A stretch of 52,586 nt of DNA from NCBI RefSeq assembly GCF_003426775.1, contig NZ_QJUG01000027.1:1-52586 (forward strand), read 5' to 3'. Below are positions 16,696 through 24,050 of the stretch, one piece after another. Numbering within the stretch: the first letter of the stretch is position 1; each line of letters starts with the position of its first letter. The DNA is from Allorhizocola rhizosphaerae (GTDB lineage: Bacteria; Actinomycetota; Actinomycetes; Mycobacteriales; Micromonosporaceae). A program made the position numbers and the translations under genes. The notes under the pieces are model-generated. The model was not told the DNA's origin. It saw only the letters and a list, made by a program, of their open reading frames with translations, and made no database searches.

Positions 16696-17415
16696 ATGCT
16701 ACGTCACCTGCTCCGCCTGGCGGCCGTCACCGTGGCCGGCGGGCTCATCCTCACAGCCGGGCTCACCGCTGCGGCCTCCGCCGCTCCTGCGGGCGGCACG
16801 ACCAACGGGCCGTGCCAGTACACCGCGACTCCCGACGACCCGGCCGTCCGTCCGGTCCCGTTGCCACCCGACCCGCGCCGCACGCCGACCCGCACCCGGC
16901 ACGCGGTGCTCGAAACCGACCACGGCGACATCAAGCTGACCCTCACCGCCGCCAAAGCCCCATGCACCGTGCAAAGCTTCATCCATCTTGTGCGGCACCG
17001 GTTCTACGACCGGACCACCTGTCACCGCCTGACCGCCTATCCCACGCTGAAGGTCCTGCAATGCGGCGATCCATCCGATACCGGCGCGGGCGGCCCGGGG
17101 TACCGCTATAAAGATGAACTTCCTACAGATCTTCCTCCGGTACCGGACCGGCCCGACCGCGTCTATTACCCACGCGGCACCCTGGCGATGGCCAACGCCG
17201 GCCCGAACACGAACGGCAGCCAGTTCTTCCTCGTGTATGCCGACTCCATCCTGCGCCCCAACTACACCGTGTTCGGCCGCGTCGACGAGGCCGGCATGGC
17301 CGCGCTGGACGCGATCGCCGCGGGCGGGGTGCAGCCGACGCCGGAGAACCCGGCGCCGGTGGACGGGCGCCCGGCCCTGCGCGCCGATATTTGCGACGCA
17401 CGCGTAAGGCCCTGA
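16696..17415 (+). CDS. Secreted cyclophilin-type peptidyl-prolyl isomerase
   Basis: 239 aa. A typical Sec signal peptide (LLRLAAVTVAGGLILTAGL, then ASAAPAG, with cleavage likely after ASA at ~30) precedes a Pro/Thr-rich linker and a cyclophilin domain. Family blocks are HAVLETDHGDIKLTL, APCTVQSFIHLV, FYDRTTCHRL, LAMANAGPNTNGSQFFL and YTVFGRVDEAGMAAL. In this bacterial subgroup the first catalytic block is FYDxTxCHRL. It catalyses proline cis-trans isomerisation outside the membrane. ATG 16696 starts the signal peptide; the longer frame has no ribosome site. Confidence 0.9.
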   Translation: MLRHLLRLAAVTVAGGLILTAGLTAAASAAPAGGTTNGPCQYTATPDDPAVRPVPLPPDPRRTPTRTRHAVLETDHGDIKLTLTAAKAPCTVQSFIHLVRHRFYDRTTCHRLTAYPTLKVLQCGDPSDTGAGGPGYRYKDELPTDLPPVPDRPDRVYYPRGTLAMANAGPNTNGSQFFLVYADSILRPNYTVFGRVDEAGMAALDAIAAGGVQPTPENPAPVDGRPALRADICDARVRP

Positions 17416-17432
17416 AGGTAGGCTCGGCGCCC

Positions 17433-17960
17433 GTGACCGAACTCGATCAGCACGGGCGCCGGCAGCCCCCGCTCGCCGCCGGCGAACTCGACACGCTGCT
17501 GGGCTTCCTGGACTTCCAGCGCGCGACCCTGGCATGGAAGTGTTCCGGGCTGGACTCGGCAGGCCTGCGGGCGACCACCGGTGTCTCGACGATGACGCTG
17601 GGCGGGTTGCTCAAGCACATGGCGTACGTCGAGGACCACTGGTTCTCCGTTTACCTTCACGGAAAGGACCGGCGGGCCCCGTTCGACGCGGTGGACTGGC
17701 GGGCCGACCCCGATTGGGACTGGCATTCGGCCGCGCACGACTCGCCCGAGCAGTTGATGACCCTATGGCGCGACGCCGTGGAAAGCTCCCGCGCACTGAT
17801 CGCGGGCGTCAGCCTCGACCAACTCGCCCAACGGGTCGGGCGGGCCGGTTGGGCGCCGAGCCTGCGCTGGATCCTGTGCCACATGATCGAGGAGTATGCC
17901 CGCCACAACGGCCACGCCGATCTGCTGCGCGAGTCCGTCGACGGCGTCACGGGCGAGTAG
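17433..17960 (+). CDS. DinB-family (DUF664) protein, copy 1
   Basis: 175 aa from GTG 17433. It is a DinB/mycothiol-dependent S-transferase-like four-helix protein: MTLGGLLKHMAYVEDHW carries the first metal-type His and ILCHMIEEYARHNGHADLLRE the H-x3-E-x2-RHxGHxDLLRE block of the DUF664 subgroup. Such proteins act as thiol-dependent transferases or remain uncharacterised. Its C-terminal ESVDGVTGE plus the stop codon is the sequence repeated 9.2 kb away at the end of the unrelated gene 26009-27154. The gene is convergent with, and overlaps by 14 bases, the aminomutase gene at 17947. A paralogue lies at 45780-46361. Confidence 0.8.
   Translation: MTELDQHGRRQPPLAAGELDTLLGFLDFQRATLAWKCSGLDSAGLRATTGVSTMTLGGLLKHMAYVEDHWFSVYLHGKDRRAPFDAVDWRADPDWDWHSAAHDSPEQLMTLWRDAVESSRALIAGVSLDQLAQRVGRAGWAPSLRWILCHMIEEYARHNGHADLLRESVDGVTGE
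17938..17960. repeat. 23-bp perfect direct repeat, left copy
   Basis: Identical to 27132-27154; 28 of 30 bases match if counted from 17931 and 27125. This copy is the native 3' end of the DinB gene (codons for ...DGVTGE and TAG). Read on the other strand it encodes the final TRP-stop of the aminomutase. Confidence 0.9.
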
Positions 17961-19263
17961 CCTGCCACCACGCGATCCCGGCGGGCGGCAGCGCGCCGAT
18001 CGGATCGTAATAGGCGCACTCGTCCGGCTCGACGCCCTCCGGGGGAGTGCGCGTCCAGTGCGAGATGCCGCGCTCGCGATCGTAATCCACGACCTGGTGC
18101 ACCCAGCGCTTCCCGACATAGGGCACATCGCACACGAGCCGCGGCGTGGCGTATCCGGGCAGGTATCCCATGATGGCGTCCTGCAGCTCTTGCGCCTCCC
18201 AGACGGCCAGCCGCCAGTGCTCCGCGTTGGGGATCATGTCGCACAGGTAGAAGTAGTACGGCAGGATGTTGGCCTCGCCCTGCATCGCGAAACACAGGTC
18301 AAGCAAGGCCTGCGGGCTGTCGTTGACGCCCCGCATGAGCACACCCTGGTTGCGCACGTCGCGCAGCCCCGCGTCCAGCATTGCCCGAGCCGCCTCGGCA
18401 ACAAGCGGTGTCACCGACTGCACGTGATTGATGTGGGTGTGCAGGGCGATGTTGACCGCCCGCTGCCTCGCGACTTCAGCAATGCGTGCCAGGCCGTCCA
18501 CCACCGTGGGCTGCAGCCAGTGCTGCGGCAGCCCGGCCAGCGCCTTGCTCGCGAGCCGGATGTCGCGCACCGACTCGGTGTCGAGCAGCCGCAACACGAA
18601 CGCTTCCAACCGCTTCCACGGCACGTTGGCCAGATCGCCACCCGACACCACGACGTCGCGCACGGCCGGTGTCCGTTTCAGGTAGTCGATGATCGCGTCT
18701 TGCCGGTCGACCGGGCGCAAGGCCAAGCGCTGCTTGGCAACCTGCGCGGTGGAATGGCCGACCAGGTCCATCCGGGTGCAGTGGCCGCAGTATTGCGGGC
18801 ACGTGGTCACCAGCTCGGCGAGCACCTTCGTCGGGTAGCGGTGGGTCAGCCCCTCCACCACCCACATCTCGGCCTCGTGCAGGGAGTCACGCGTCGCTCG
18901 AGGATGGCTCGGCCGAACCGGATCGCGATCGGACAGGACCGGAAGCATATAGCGCCGCAACGGGTCGGCGTAGAACGCCTCCGTGAGGTCGGGGCCGGTC
19001 GCGCCGGGCACCATCGTGTTGAGCATCTGCGGCGGGAGCATCAACGGCATGGTGGCCATCTGCTCCTGGTCGGCGAGCAGGTCGGCGTAGAACCGGTCGG
19101 CCAGCAGCCCGCCCATGACGGCGCGCAGTTGCGCGGCGTTGCGCACCGAATGGGCGCGCTGCCATTGCGGATCGCGCCATTGCGCCTCGGTGACACCGGC
19201 CCAGCCGGGCAGCCGCCGCCAGTCGGGCTCGATCAGCTCGCGTCTCGCATAGGTGTACGTCAT
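17947..19263 (-). CDS. KamA-family radical SAM aminomutase
   Basis: 438 aa. The radical SAM cluster CPQYCGHC has Cys155, 159 and 162 (CX3CX2C as in lysine 2,3-aminomutase). Other KamA features are HRYPTKVL (~141), VSGGDLA, LHTHINH, RGVNDS with Asp315, and CDVPYVGK, where Asp379 and Lys385 align with the substrate-binding Asp and PLP-binding Lys. The usual glycine-rich PGGGGK loop is shortened to PYVGK, and CRHCTRRR has become CGHCTRMD, so the substrate may not be lysine. Likely reaction: PLP-dependent 2,3-migration of an amino group giving a beta-amino acid. ATG 19263 overlaps the SET stop by ATGA; longer reading of the frame to 20283 is spurious. Last gene of the operon. Confidence 0.85.
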   Translation of the reverse strand: MTYTYARRELIEPDWRRLPGWAGVTEAQWRDPQWQRAHSVRNAAQLRAVMGGLLADRFYADLLADQEQMATMPLMLPPQMLNTMVPGATGPDLTEAFYADPLRRYMLPVLSDRDPVRPSHPRATRDSLHEAEMWVVEGLTHRYPTKVLAELVTTCPQYCGHCTRMDLVGHSTAQVAKQRLALRPVDRQDAIIDYLKRTPAVRDVVVSGGDLANVPWKRLEAFVLRLLDTESVRDIRLASKALAGLPQHWLQPTVVDGLARIAEVARQRAVNIALHTHINHVQSVTPLVAEAARAMLDAGLRDVRNQGVLMRGVNDSPQALLDLCFAMQGEANILPYYFYLCDMIPNAEHWRLAVWEAQELQDAIMGYLPGYATPRLVCDVPYVGKRWVHQVVDYDRERGISHWTRTPPEGVEPDECAYYDPIGALPPAGIAWWQATRP

Positions 19264-19871
19264 GTCAAAAACCCGGGTTGAACGATGGAATCGCCGTTGG
19301 CCGCGTCGTCCACTGTGGAGGCTCCCGCCACCACGCGGCGATAGACCTCGCTCTGCGAGGCCAGCAGCGGACCGAGTGGCTGATCGACCACGCGCGTCGC
19401 GGGCAGAGCCGCGGACACCAGCCCGACCCAGCCCTTCCGCAGCGCCGGATCGTCGTAGTCGGACGACGCCACGTCGCTGCGGCACTCCGTCGCGCCGCAG
19501 TGGCAACGCATCGTCCAGCCCTCGTCGGCGAAGAACGCGCCGTAGTCGCACGTGACCTCCTCGCCGGCGGCGATGTCCCGCACCGCGAGGCCGAAGTCGA
19601 GCCCGAAGTCGAGGACGTTGGCCGCGCACGAGTGGTTCATCAGGTGCGCCCCGGCGCAGGGCACGAGCAGCCGCCCGTCGGCAAGCAGGTGCCCCCACAT
19701 GTCGAGCCGGGCGTCCACGTCGCGCGGCAGCAGCGCGCGCTCCTGCATCGTCCATGTAGGACAGTTGCGGCACGGGAACCAGATCACCGTCCCCGCCGCG
19801 ATGGCCGCAGTTGCGCGCAGGCCGAGGCCGTGCGTGAGGCCCCCGTCGGGCCGAACCTCCCCGTGCAGCAC
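19260..19871 (-). CDS. SET-domain protein with post-SET cysteines
   Basis: 203 aa. The SET core is visible as GLGLRATAAIAAGTVI, then the pseudoknot motif MNHSCAANV (Asn79-His80-Ser81-Cys82) and EEVTCDYGAFF with the catalytic-type Tyr110. A post-SET zinc cluster (CHCGATEC, 123-130) follows, as in eukaryotic lysine methyltransferases. The family transfers methyl groups from SAM to lysine side chains. A SET enzyme inside a small-molecule operon is unusual; it might methylate an amine of the product or a carrier protein (inference). GTG 19871 lies two bases after the ATP-grasp stop; the stop overlaps kamA (ATGA). A second Cys pair, CRNC, lies at ~34-37. Confidence 0.8.
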   Translation of the reverse strand: MLHGEVRPDGGLTHGLGLRATAAIAAGTVIWFPCRNCPTWTMQERALLPRDVDARLDMWGHLLADGRLLVPCAGAHLMNHSCAANVLDFGLDFGLAVRDIAAGEEVTCDYGAFFADEGWTMRCHCGATECRSDVASSDYDDPALRKGWVGLVSAALPATRVVDQPLGPLLASQSEVYRRVVAGASTVDDAANGDSIVQPGFLT

Positions 19872-19873
19872 CG

Positions 19874-21142
19874 CTAGTCCAACCCGAGCACGTCCGCCAG
19901 CCGCTTTTCCAGCTCGCTGACCTGAGCGTGGTCGTGACCGAGGATGAGGAAGCGCCACCTGCGGTCCACGGCCCGGGTGTCGGCGGTGAGCACCACACCG
20001 GTGCCGCCGGAATAGGCGATGCCGGCCGACTCGAGCGCCTCGACGGCCGCCGCGAAATCGAGCCCGCTCGCCCCGACCCGCGAGTCGGCGAGCCACACCG
20101 GATCGCCATCCGGGACGAGCCTTCGCACCAGATATTCCAAATATGTGGTACCCGTGCGGCGCACGTTTGTCTCGGTGATGTAGAGCCGGCCGCGGGCGGT
20201 GATGGCGTCGAGATCGAACGGTCCGCGATATCCGTCGGCGTGCAGCCGCGCGCCCCACGCCATGCCATGCGCCGCCAGCTCATCGAGCTGCGGCGTGTGC
20301 TGTGGCGGCGGGGTCAGCTGCCCGCTGAAGCTGCCGTTGGGCGTGTTCATCTGTCCGATGTGGACAAGCTGCGGTCCGCCTGCCGCAGACCACATCTCGA
20401 CGGTGAGCACCTGATCCACGGGCATCAGCTCCTCGACCAGCCAGCCCGCCGGCTGCCCGGACAGCGTCGACAGGTGCCCGTCGAGGATGCGGTCGAGCTC
20501 GCCGGCCTGTTCCGGCCGGACGAACAGCAGGCCGAAACCGTTGGAGCTGCGATCGAGCTTCACGACCGCGCCGATCCCGCGGCCGAGCAGTGCCGCCACC
20601 GCGGCTCGCAGTTCGCCTCGGTCGCCGCAGACGACGCCCGGCACGGTGGGGATGCCGACCTCGGCGGCGCGCCGGTGGAAGCCGGACTTCGTGTTGAGCG
20701 CGTATGCGCTCTCCAATGCGGACAGCGGCACGGTGTCGTATCCGTCGATGGGCAGGCCGAGCTCGGTCAGAAACTCGACGGCCGGCCGGTCCAGGGCGAA
20801 CGGCATCGCCCGGATGCCGGGCCGCTGCGTGACCATGGCGTGCAGCCGGTCGGTGAGGCCCAGCTCCCGGACGCGGGTGGCCAACGGGCGCAACACGGTC
20901 GTGTCGACCGCGAGCACCTCGACGTCGCCGGGGAACAGGCCCAGTACGCCGTGCGCGTATGCCCAGAAGTCCGCGGGCGGCTCGGTCGGCAGCACGAGCA
21001 CATCGCCCGGCTGCGCAAGCCAGATCTTGCGGGGCGACACCGACACGAGCGCGCGGGTGTGGCGCTCGTCGGGCACCCGGACCATGAGCTCGTTGACGAA
21101 GTTGGCGAACAGGCACAACGGGTATGACCGGGTGTCAGGCAT
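19874..21142 (-). CDS. PreATP-grasp/ATP-grasp amide ligase (PGM1-like)
   Basis: 422 aa. Residues ~1-150 form a preATP-grasp domain (LFANFVNELMVRVPD, PRKIWLAQPGDVLVLP), the signature of peptide ligases such as PGM1 of pheganomycin biosynthesis. The ATP-grasp domain follows: GIGAVVKLDRSSNGFGLLF with the ATP-contacting Lys, GWLVEELMPVDQ, and the metal-binding GPFDLDAI/YITETNVRR. Likely reaction: ATP-dependent amide bond formation through an acyl phosphate between a carboxylate and an amine or peptide N-terminus. With the aminomutase two genes downstream, a beta-amino acid is a reasonable partner. It overlaps the methyltransferase by eight bases. Confidence 0.8.
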   Translation of the reverse strand: MPDTRSYPLCLFANFVNELMVRVPDERHTRALVSVSPRKIWLAQPGDVLVLPTEPPADFWAYAHGVLGLFPGDVEVLAVDTTVLRPLATRVRELGLTDRLHAMVTQRPGIRAMPFALDRPAVEFLTELGLPIDGYDTVPLSALESAYALNTKSGFHRRAAEVGIPTVPGVVCGDRGELRAAVAALLGRGIGAVVKLDRSSNGFGLLFVRPEQAGELDRILDGHLSTLSGQPAGWLVEELMPVDQVLTVEMWSAAGGPQLVHIGQMNTPNGSFSGQLTPPPQHTPQLDELAAHGMAWGARLHADGYRGPFDLDAITARGRLYITETNVRRTGTTYLEYLVRRLVPDGDPVWLADSRVGASGLDFAAAVEALESAGIAYSGGTGVVLTADTRAVDRRWRFLILGHDHAQVSELEKRLADVLGLD

Positions 21143-21836
21143 GCTTCGTCCCCCCGAAAATCGCGTGTCCGGCCTTCATCCAATATGCATCCACATCGCC
21201 GAATCCGGCCTCGGTCAGCCACTGCAACTGATCCCTCAGCGGCGAAGGCTTATCCAATTCGTCCGGGTACTCAAAACAGCTCCACTCCAGCGCGTGGAAC
21301 GCGCGATGCGCCTCATCGCCCTGGGCGCGCACCCACTCGTCCCACATGCGCCGCGCGAGCTCAAGGGCGCGGTCCCCGACCGGCTGCACCAAGTCGGCGA
21401 TCACGATGCTGCCACCGGGCGCGAGCAGCTCGTGCATGTCGCGGTAGAGCGCCTGCTTCTCATCTCCGGTGAGGTGGTGCACGGCCAGCGAGGACACCAC
21501 GGCGGCCGGTGCGGTCCCGCGGCGGCGCCACTCGGGCGAGCCCAGGTCGAAGCGTTCCGCGCGGAACCGGTCGCCGAAGGACGCCAGCTGTCTGCTCGCC
21601 TCGGCGAGCATGGCGTCGCTCGCGTCCAACCCGACCACCCGGCAATCGGGATGGTCGAGCAGGAGGCGCCGGCTGAGGCCGCCCGCCCCGCAGCACAGGT
21701 CGAGCACCGTCCCGCGCCCAGGGTCGACCATCGCGGTGACGACGGCCGCCTGCTCGGCTCGGTCGGGGACGAAATGCTCGGCGAAGCGGATGAACGACGC
21801 GGAGTCTTCCTCACTCCACACTGCGGTGGTGCTCAT
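21135..21836 (-). CDS. Class I SAM-dependent methyltransferase
   Basis: 233 aa. Rossmann methyltransferase motifs: VLDLCCGAGGLSRRLL (motif I, ~45), VVGLDASDAML (motif II), SSLAVHHLTGDEK (motif IV region) and LLAPGGSIVIADLV. Residues 1-40 form a helical lid (FIRFAEHFVPDR). The C-terminal part (WSCFEYPDELDKPSPLRDQL, WMKAGHAIFGG) resembles small-molecule class I methyltransferases of the methyltransf_25 type. Regioselectivity is not predictable. ATG 21836 overlaps the hydrolase stop (ATGA) and the stop overlaps the ligase start, so it is fully embedded in the operon. Confidence 0.85.
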   Translation of the reverse strand: MSTTAVWSEEDSASFIRFAEHFVPDRAEQAAVVTAMVDPGRGTVLDLCCGAGGLSRRLLLDHPDCRVVGLDASDAMLAEASRQLASFGDRFRAERFDLGSPEWRRRGTAPAAVVSSLAVHHLTGDEKQALYRDMHELLAPGGSIVIADLVQPVGDRALELARRMWDEWVRAQGDEAHRAFHALEWSCFEYPDELDKPSPLRDQLQWLTEAGFGDVDAYWMKAGHAIFGGTKHA

Positions 21837-22690
21837 GTATCTGTATTGCCTTTCTCGTTGTCCTGCACGAAATCCGTCACCAGTCCGGTGATCCGGTCCA
21901 TCGCGTCCACATGGCACATGTGCCCGGAGTCGGGCAGGGTGTGCGCCAGCACCCGGGGGTTGCACCGCCGCAGCAGCGCGAGATGGCTGGGGCCGGCCCA
22001 GCCGTCGAGGTCTCCGCCGATGGCCAGCACCGGGCACGTGACCCGGGCGAGATCCTCGGTGACCTGACCGAGGTCGGCGAAGACGACGTCGCCGAAGTAG
22101 CGCAGGGCGTCGCGGTTGACCGGCTGCTGCGCGACCCGCGCCTGCCAGGCAAGCGAATGCCCGGTCAGCGGGGCGACCCACAGCGGGATCACCTCGGCCA
22201 GGAACCGGCCCAGCTCCGGCTCCGGCGGATATCCGTCGCCCTCGGCCTCCAGCCGGGCGAGCGCCGCCGCGCAGGCCGGCTCGCCGGCACGCGCGTTTTG
22301 GAGCGCCTTCGCCTCGGTTTCCGCACGGTCGCCGCCGTATGCGGGCGTGCCGAGCAGGATCAGCCCGCGCACCAGGTCGGGGCGGATCGCGGCGACCCGG
22401 GCGGCGACCAACCCGCCGTGCGAGTGTCCTAAAAGGAACGTCGGCTCAGTGGCGGAGTTGGCGATCCAGGCCACCGTGTCGTGCGCGTAGGCGTCGATGG
22501 TGTAGTCGTCCGGTGTGGACGGTCGCGGGCTGTTGCCTGTGCCGCGCGGATGCAGCAGCGCCACCTCGTGCGCGCCCGCCAGGTCAAACACGGCGTCGAA
22601 GTAGTCCGGGTGCATGCCCGGCCCACCCGGGTGGCAGACCAGCAACGGCCCACGCCCCCGGCGCGTGGCCGAAATCGGCAATGCGGTCAC
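21833..22690 (-). CDS. Alpha/beta hydrolase, proline-iminopeptidase-like
   Basis: 285 aa. The oxyanion-type motif HPGGPGM (~19) and the nucleophile elbow GHSHGGL (Ser ~96) are typical of the S33/proline iminopeptidase group. The acid is likely Asp of AIGGDLDGW and the base His of PDSGHMCHVD. Substrates could be a peptide or amide, such as removal of a protecting aminoacyl group, or an ester. The start GTG 22690 overlaps the stop of a 40-codon ORF (GTGA) and has GGGAGG eight bases upstream. No signal peptide, so it is cytoplasmic. Confidence 0.8.
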   Translation of the reverse strand: MTALPISATRRGRGPLLVCHPGGPGMHPDYFDAVFDLAGAHEVALLHPRGTGNSPRPSTPDDYTIDAYAHDTVAWIANSATEPTFLLGHSHGGLVAARVAAIRPDLVRGLILLGTPAYGGDRAETEAKALQNARAGEPACAAALARLEAEGDGYPPEPELGRFLAEVIPLWVAPLTGHSLAWQARVAQQPVNRDALRYFGDVVFADLGQVTEDLARVTCPVLAIGGDLDGWAGPSHLALLRRCNPRVLAHTLPDSGHMCHVDAMDRITGLVTDFVQDNEKGNTDT

Positions 22691-22835
22691 GCCGTCACCT
22701 CCCGGGGAATGAGCGCGAGCCCCGCTTCATGAGTGGTGATGCCGTCGCCTTCCACGGGATTGAGCGCGGGCCCGGCGTGGGCGGCCGGTGCCGCTTCGTG
22801 AGTGGTCACGCCGTTGCCTCCCGCGGAATAAGCGC
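22683..22835. repeat. Three imperfect tandem repeats spanning a gene junction
   Basis: Three ~35-bp units at 22801-22835, 22732-22767 and 22683-22716 share (minus strand) a GCGCT-start, an A/TTCC block, a GGGAGG-type ribosome site and GACGGCGTGACC. Each unit carries a stop-start junction or its mutated relic, so duplication has copied the translational coupling signal itself. The middle unit has lost the start (ATCACC instead of GTGACC). Confidence 0.8.
22687..22809 (-). CDS. 40-codon ORF coupled between exporter and hydrolase genes
   Basis: Starts GTG 22809, overlapping the exporter's TGA, and ends TGA 22687, overlapping the hydrolase's GTG; both junctions are GTGA, and GGGAGG precedes its start at normal spacing. 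The 40-aa product (MTTHEAAPAAHAGPAL...ALIPREVTA) ends with almost the same residues as the exporter (ALIPREATA) because the DNA is a threefold imperfect tandem repeat. It may be only a duplication scar that stays in frame. Alternatively it could be a small peptide substrate, since PGM1-like ligases can act on peptides. There is no cysteine or obvious leader/core boundary. Confidence 0.4.
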   Translation of the reverse strand: MTTHEAAPAAHAGPALNPVEGDGITTHEAGLALIPREVTA

Positions 22836-24050
22836 GGATCCGGCGAGGGCGGCCAGCGCGGCGAAGCCTGCCGCGGCCGCGAAGGCCGCCACGGTCGAGC
22901 GCGCGACAAGGACCCCGCCGAGCGCGGTGCCCAGCGGGAACCCGATCAAGTTCACACTGATCGAGACCGTCATGACGCGGCCGAGCCAGGCTGGCTCGGT
23001 GCGCCGCTGCCGCAGTGACAGGACGCTCACGTTGAGGCCGCCTTCGAGGAGCCCGAAGAGCGCGAGCCCCAGCGCCAGCGTGACCAGCGAGGCGAGCGCG
23101 CCCGCGATCGGGTAGATGGCCAGGGCGGAGCCGAGCGCGGCGGCGACCAGCAGCCGCTTCTCCCGCCCGGAATGCAACACCCTGCCCGCGACGAGAGCAC
23201 CCGCCGCCCCGCACAACCCGACCAGGCTCCACAGGGCTCCGGTGTATTGCTCGGTGTCGCCCTCACCGGCGACCGCCCGCGCGACCGCGACCGGCACGGC
23301 CACGACCAGAACGCCGAACGCCACTTGGAAACTGGAGTAGGACGCGGCGAGCCCGCGCAGGGTCGGATTGCCGAACAGGTAGGTGACACCCTCCCATGCC
23401 TCGCGCAGCAGGTGCTTGCGCCGCGCGGGCTCGATCGGCGCGGCCGAACCGCGCAGCAGCAACAGGCTGAGGCTGGCCACCAGATACATCACCACGATGA
23501 CGACCAGAGCCGGGTCGGGCCCGGCCCATGCGATCAGCCCGCCGGCGACGAGCGGGGCCACGACCTCGATCACCGAATAGGTGCTCAGGTCGAGCGCGTT
23601 GGCCTTGTCGTAGGCGTGCTCGGGCACGAACCTGGCGAACAGCGTCCGGATCCCGCCGGAGCTCAGCGGGCTGGTCAGCGAGTAGAGCGCGAGGATCGCC
23701 AGGAGCAGCGCCGGGTTGAGGAACCCGCCGGCCGACGCCACGGCGATCGCACCGATCAGGCCCGCGCTGATCAGCGTGTCGAGGATGACCGCGCGCACCG
23801 CGCCCACCCGGTCGAGCAGGGCACCGGCCATGGGGCTGATCAGAAAACCGGGCAGGGTAAGGAAAAAACCGCTGAGCCCGGCCAGCACCGGGGAGTCGAA
23901 CTTGGCCAGGACATAGAGCACCACGGCGAAGAGCAGCATCTCCGAGGCCAGCCGGGAAAGCGAGGCCGACAGCAGCAGCTGCGGCACGTTGCGGCTGGTG
24001 AGCACGGTGCGATAGGTCACCGGGCGGGCGGTGACGGAGTCGGCTTTCAT
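22806..24050 (-). CDS. MFS transporter, probable product exporter
   Basis: 414 aa with twelve predicted membrane helices. MFS features are the loop motif LLDRVGAVRAVI between helices 2 and 3 and the GL-rich helices VLAGLSGFFLTLPGFLISPMA. It resembles the MFS_3/enterobactin-exporter type. In this operon it most plausibly exports the product or an intermediate. ATG 24050 overlaps the stop of the 586-aa gene (ATGA). Its last codons (ALIPREATA) form the first unit of the tandem repeat at 22683-22835. Confidence 0.9.
   Translation of the reverse strand: MKADSVTARPVTYRTVLTSRNVPQLLLSASLSRLASEMLLFAVVLYVLAKFDSPVLAGLSGFFLTLPGFLISPMAGALLDRVGAVRAVILDTLISAGLIGAIAVASAGGFLNPALLLAILALYSLTSPLSSGGIRTLFARFVPEHAYDKANALDLSTYSVIEVVAPLVAGGLIAWAGPDPALVVIVVMYLVASLSLLLLRGSAAPIEPARRKHLLREAWEGVTYLFGNPTLRGLAASYSSFQVAFGVLVVAVPVAVARAVAGEGDTEQYTGALWSLVGLCGAAGALVAGRVLHSGREKRLLVAAALGSALAIYPIAGALASLVTLALGLALFGLLEGGLNVSVLSLRQRRTEPAWLGRVMTVSISVNLIGFPLGTALGGVLVARSTVAAFAAAAGFAALAALAGSALIPREATA

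Noticed and set aside
17947-20283. 778-codon version of the aminomutase gene
   Set aside because: The upstream part is another frame of the SET and ATP-grasp genes; the ATGA overlap at 19260-19263 fixes the real start.
22683-22835. CRISPR-like repeat array
   Set aside because: The three units are imperfect, contiguous, contain no regular spacers, and cover coding and start sites.
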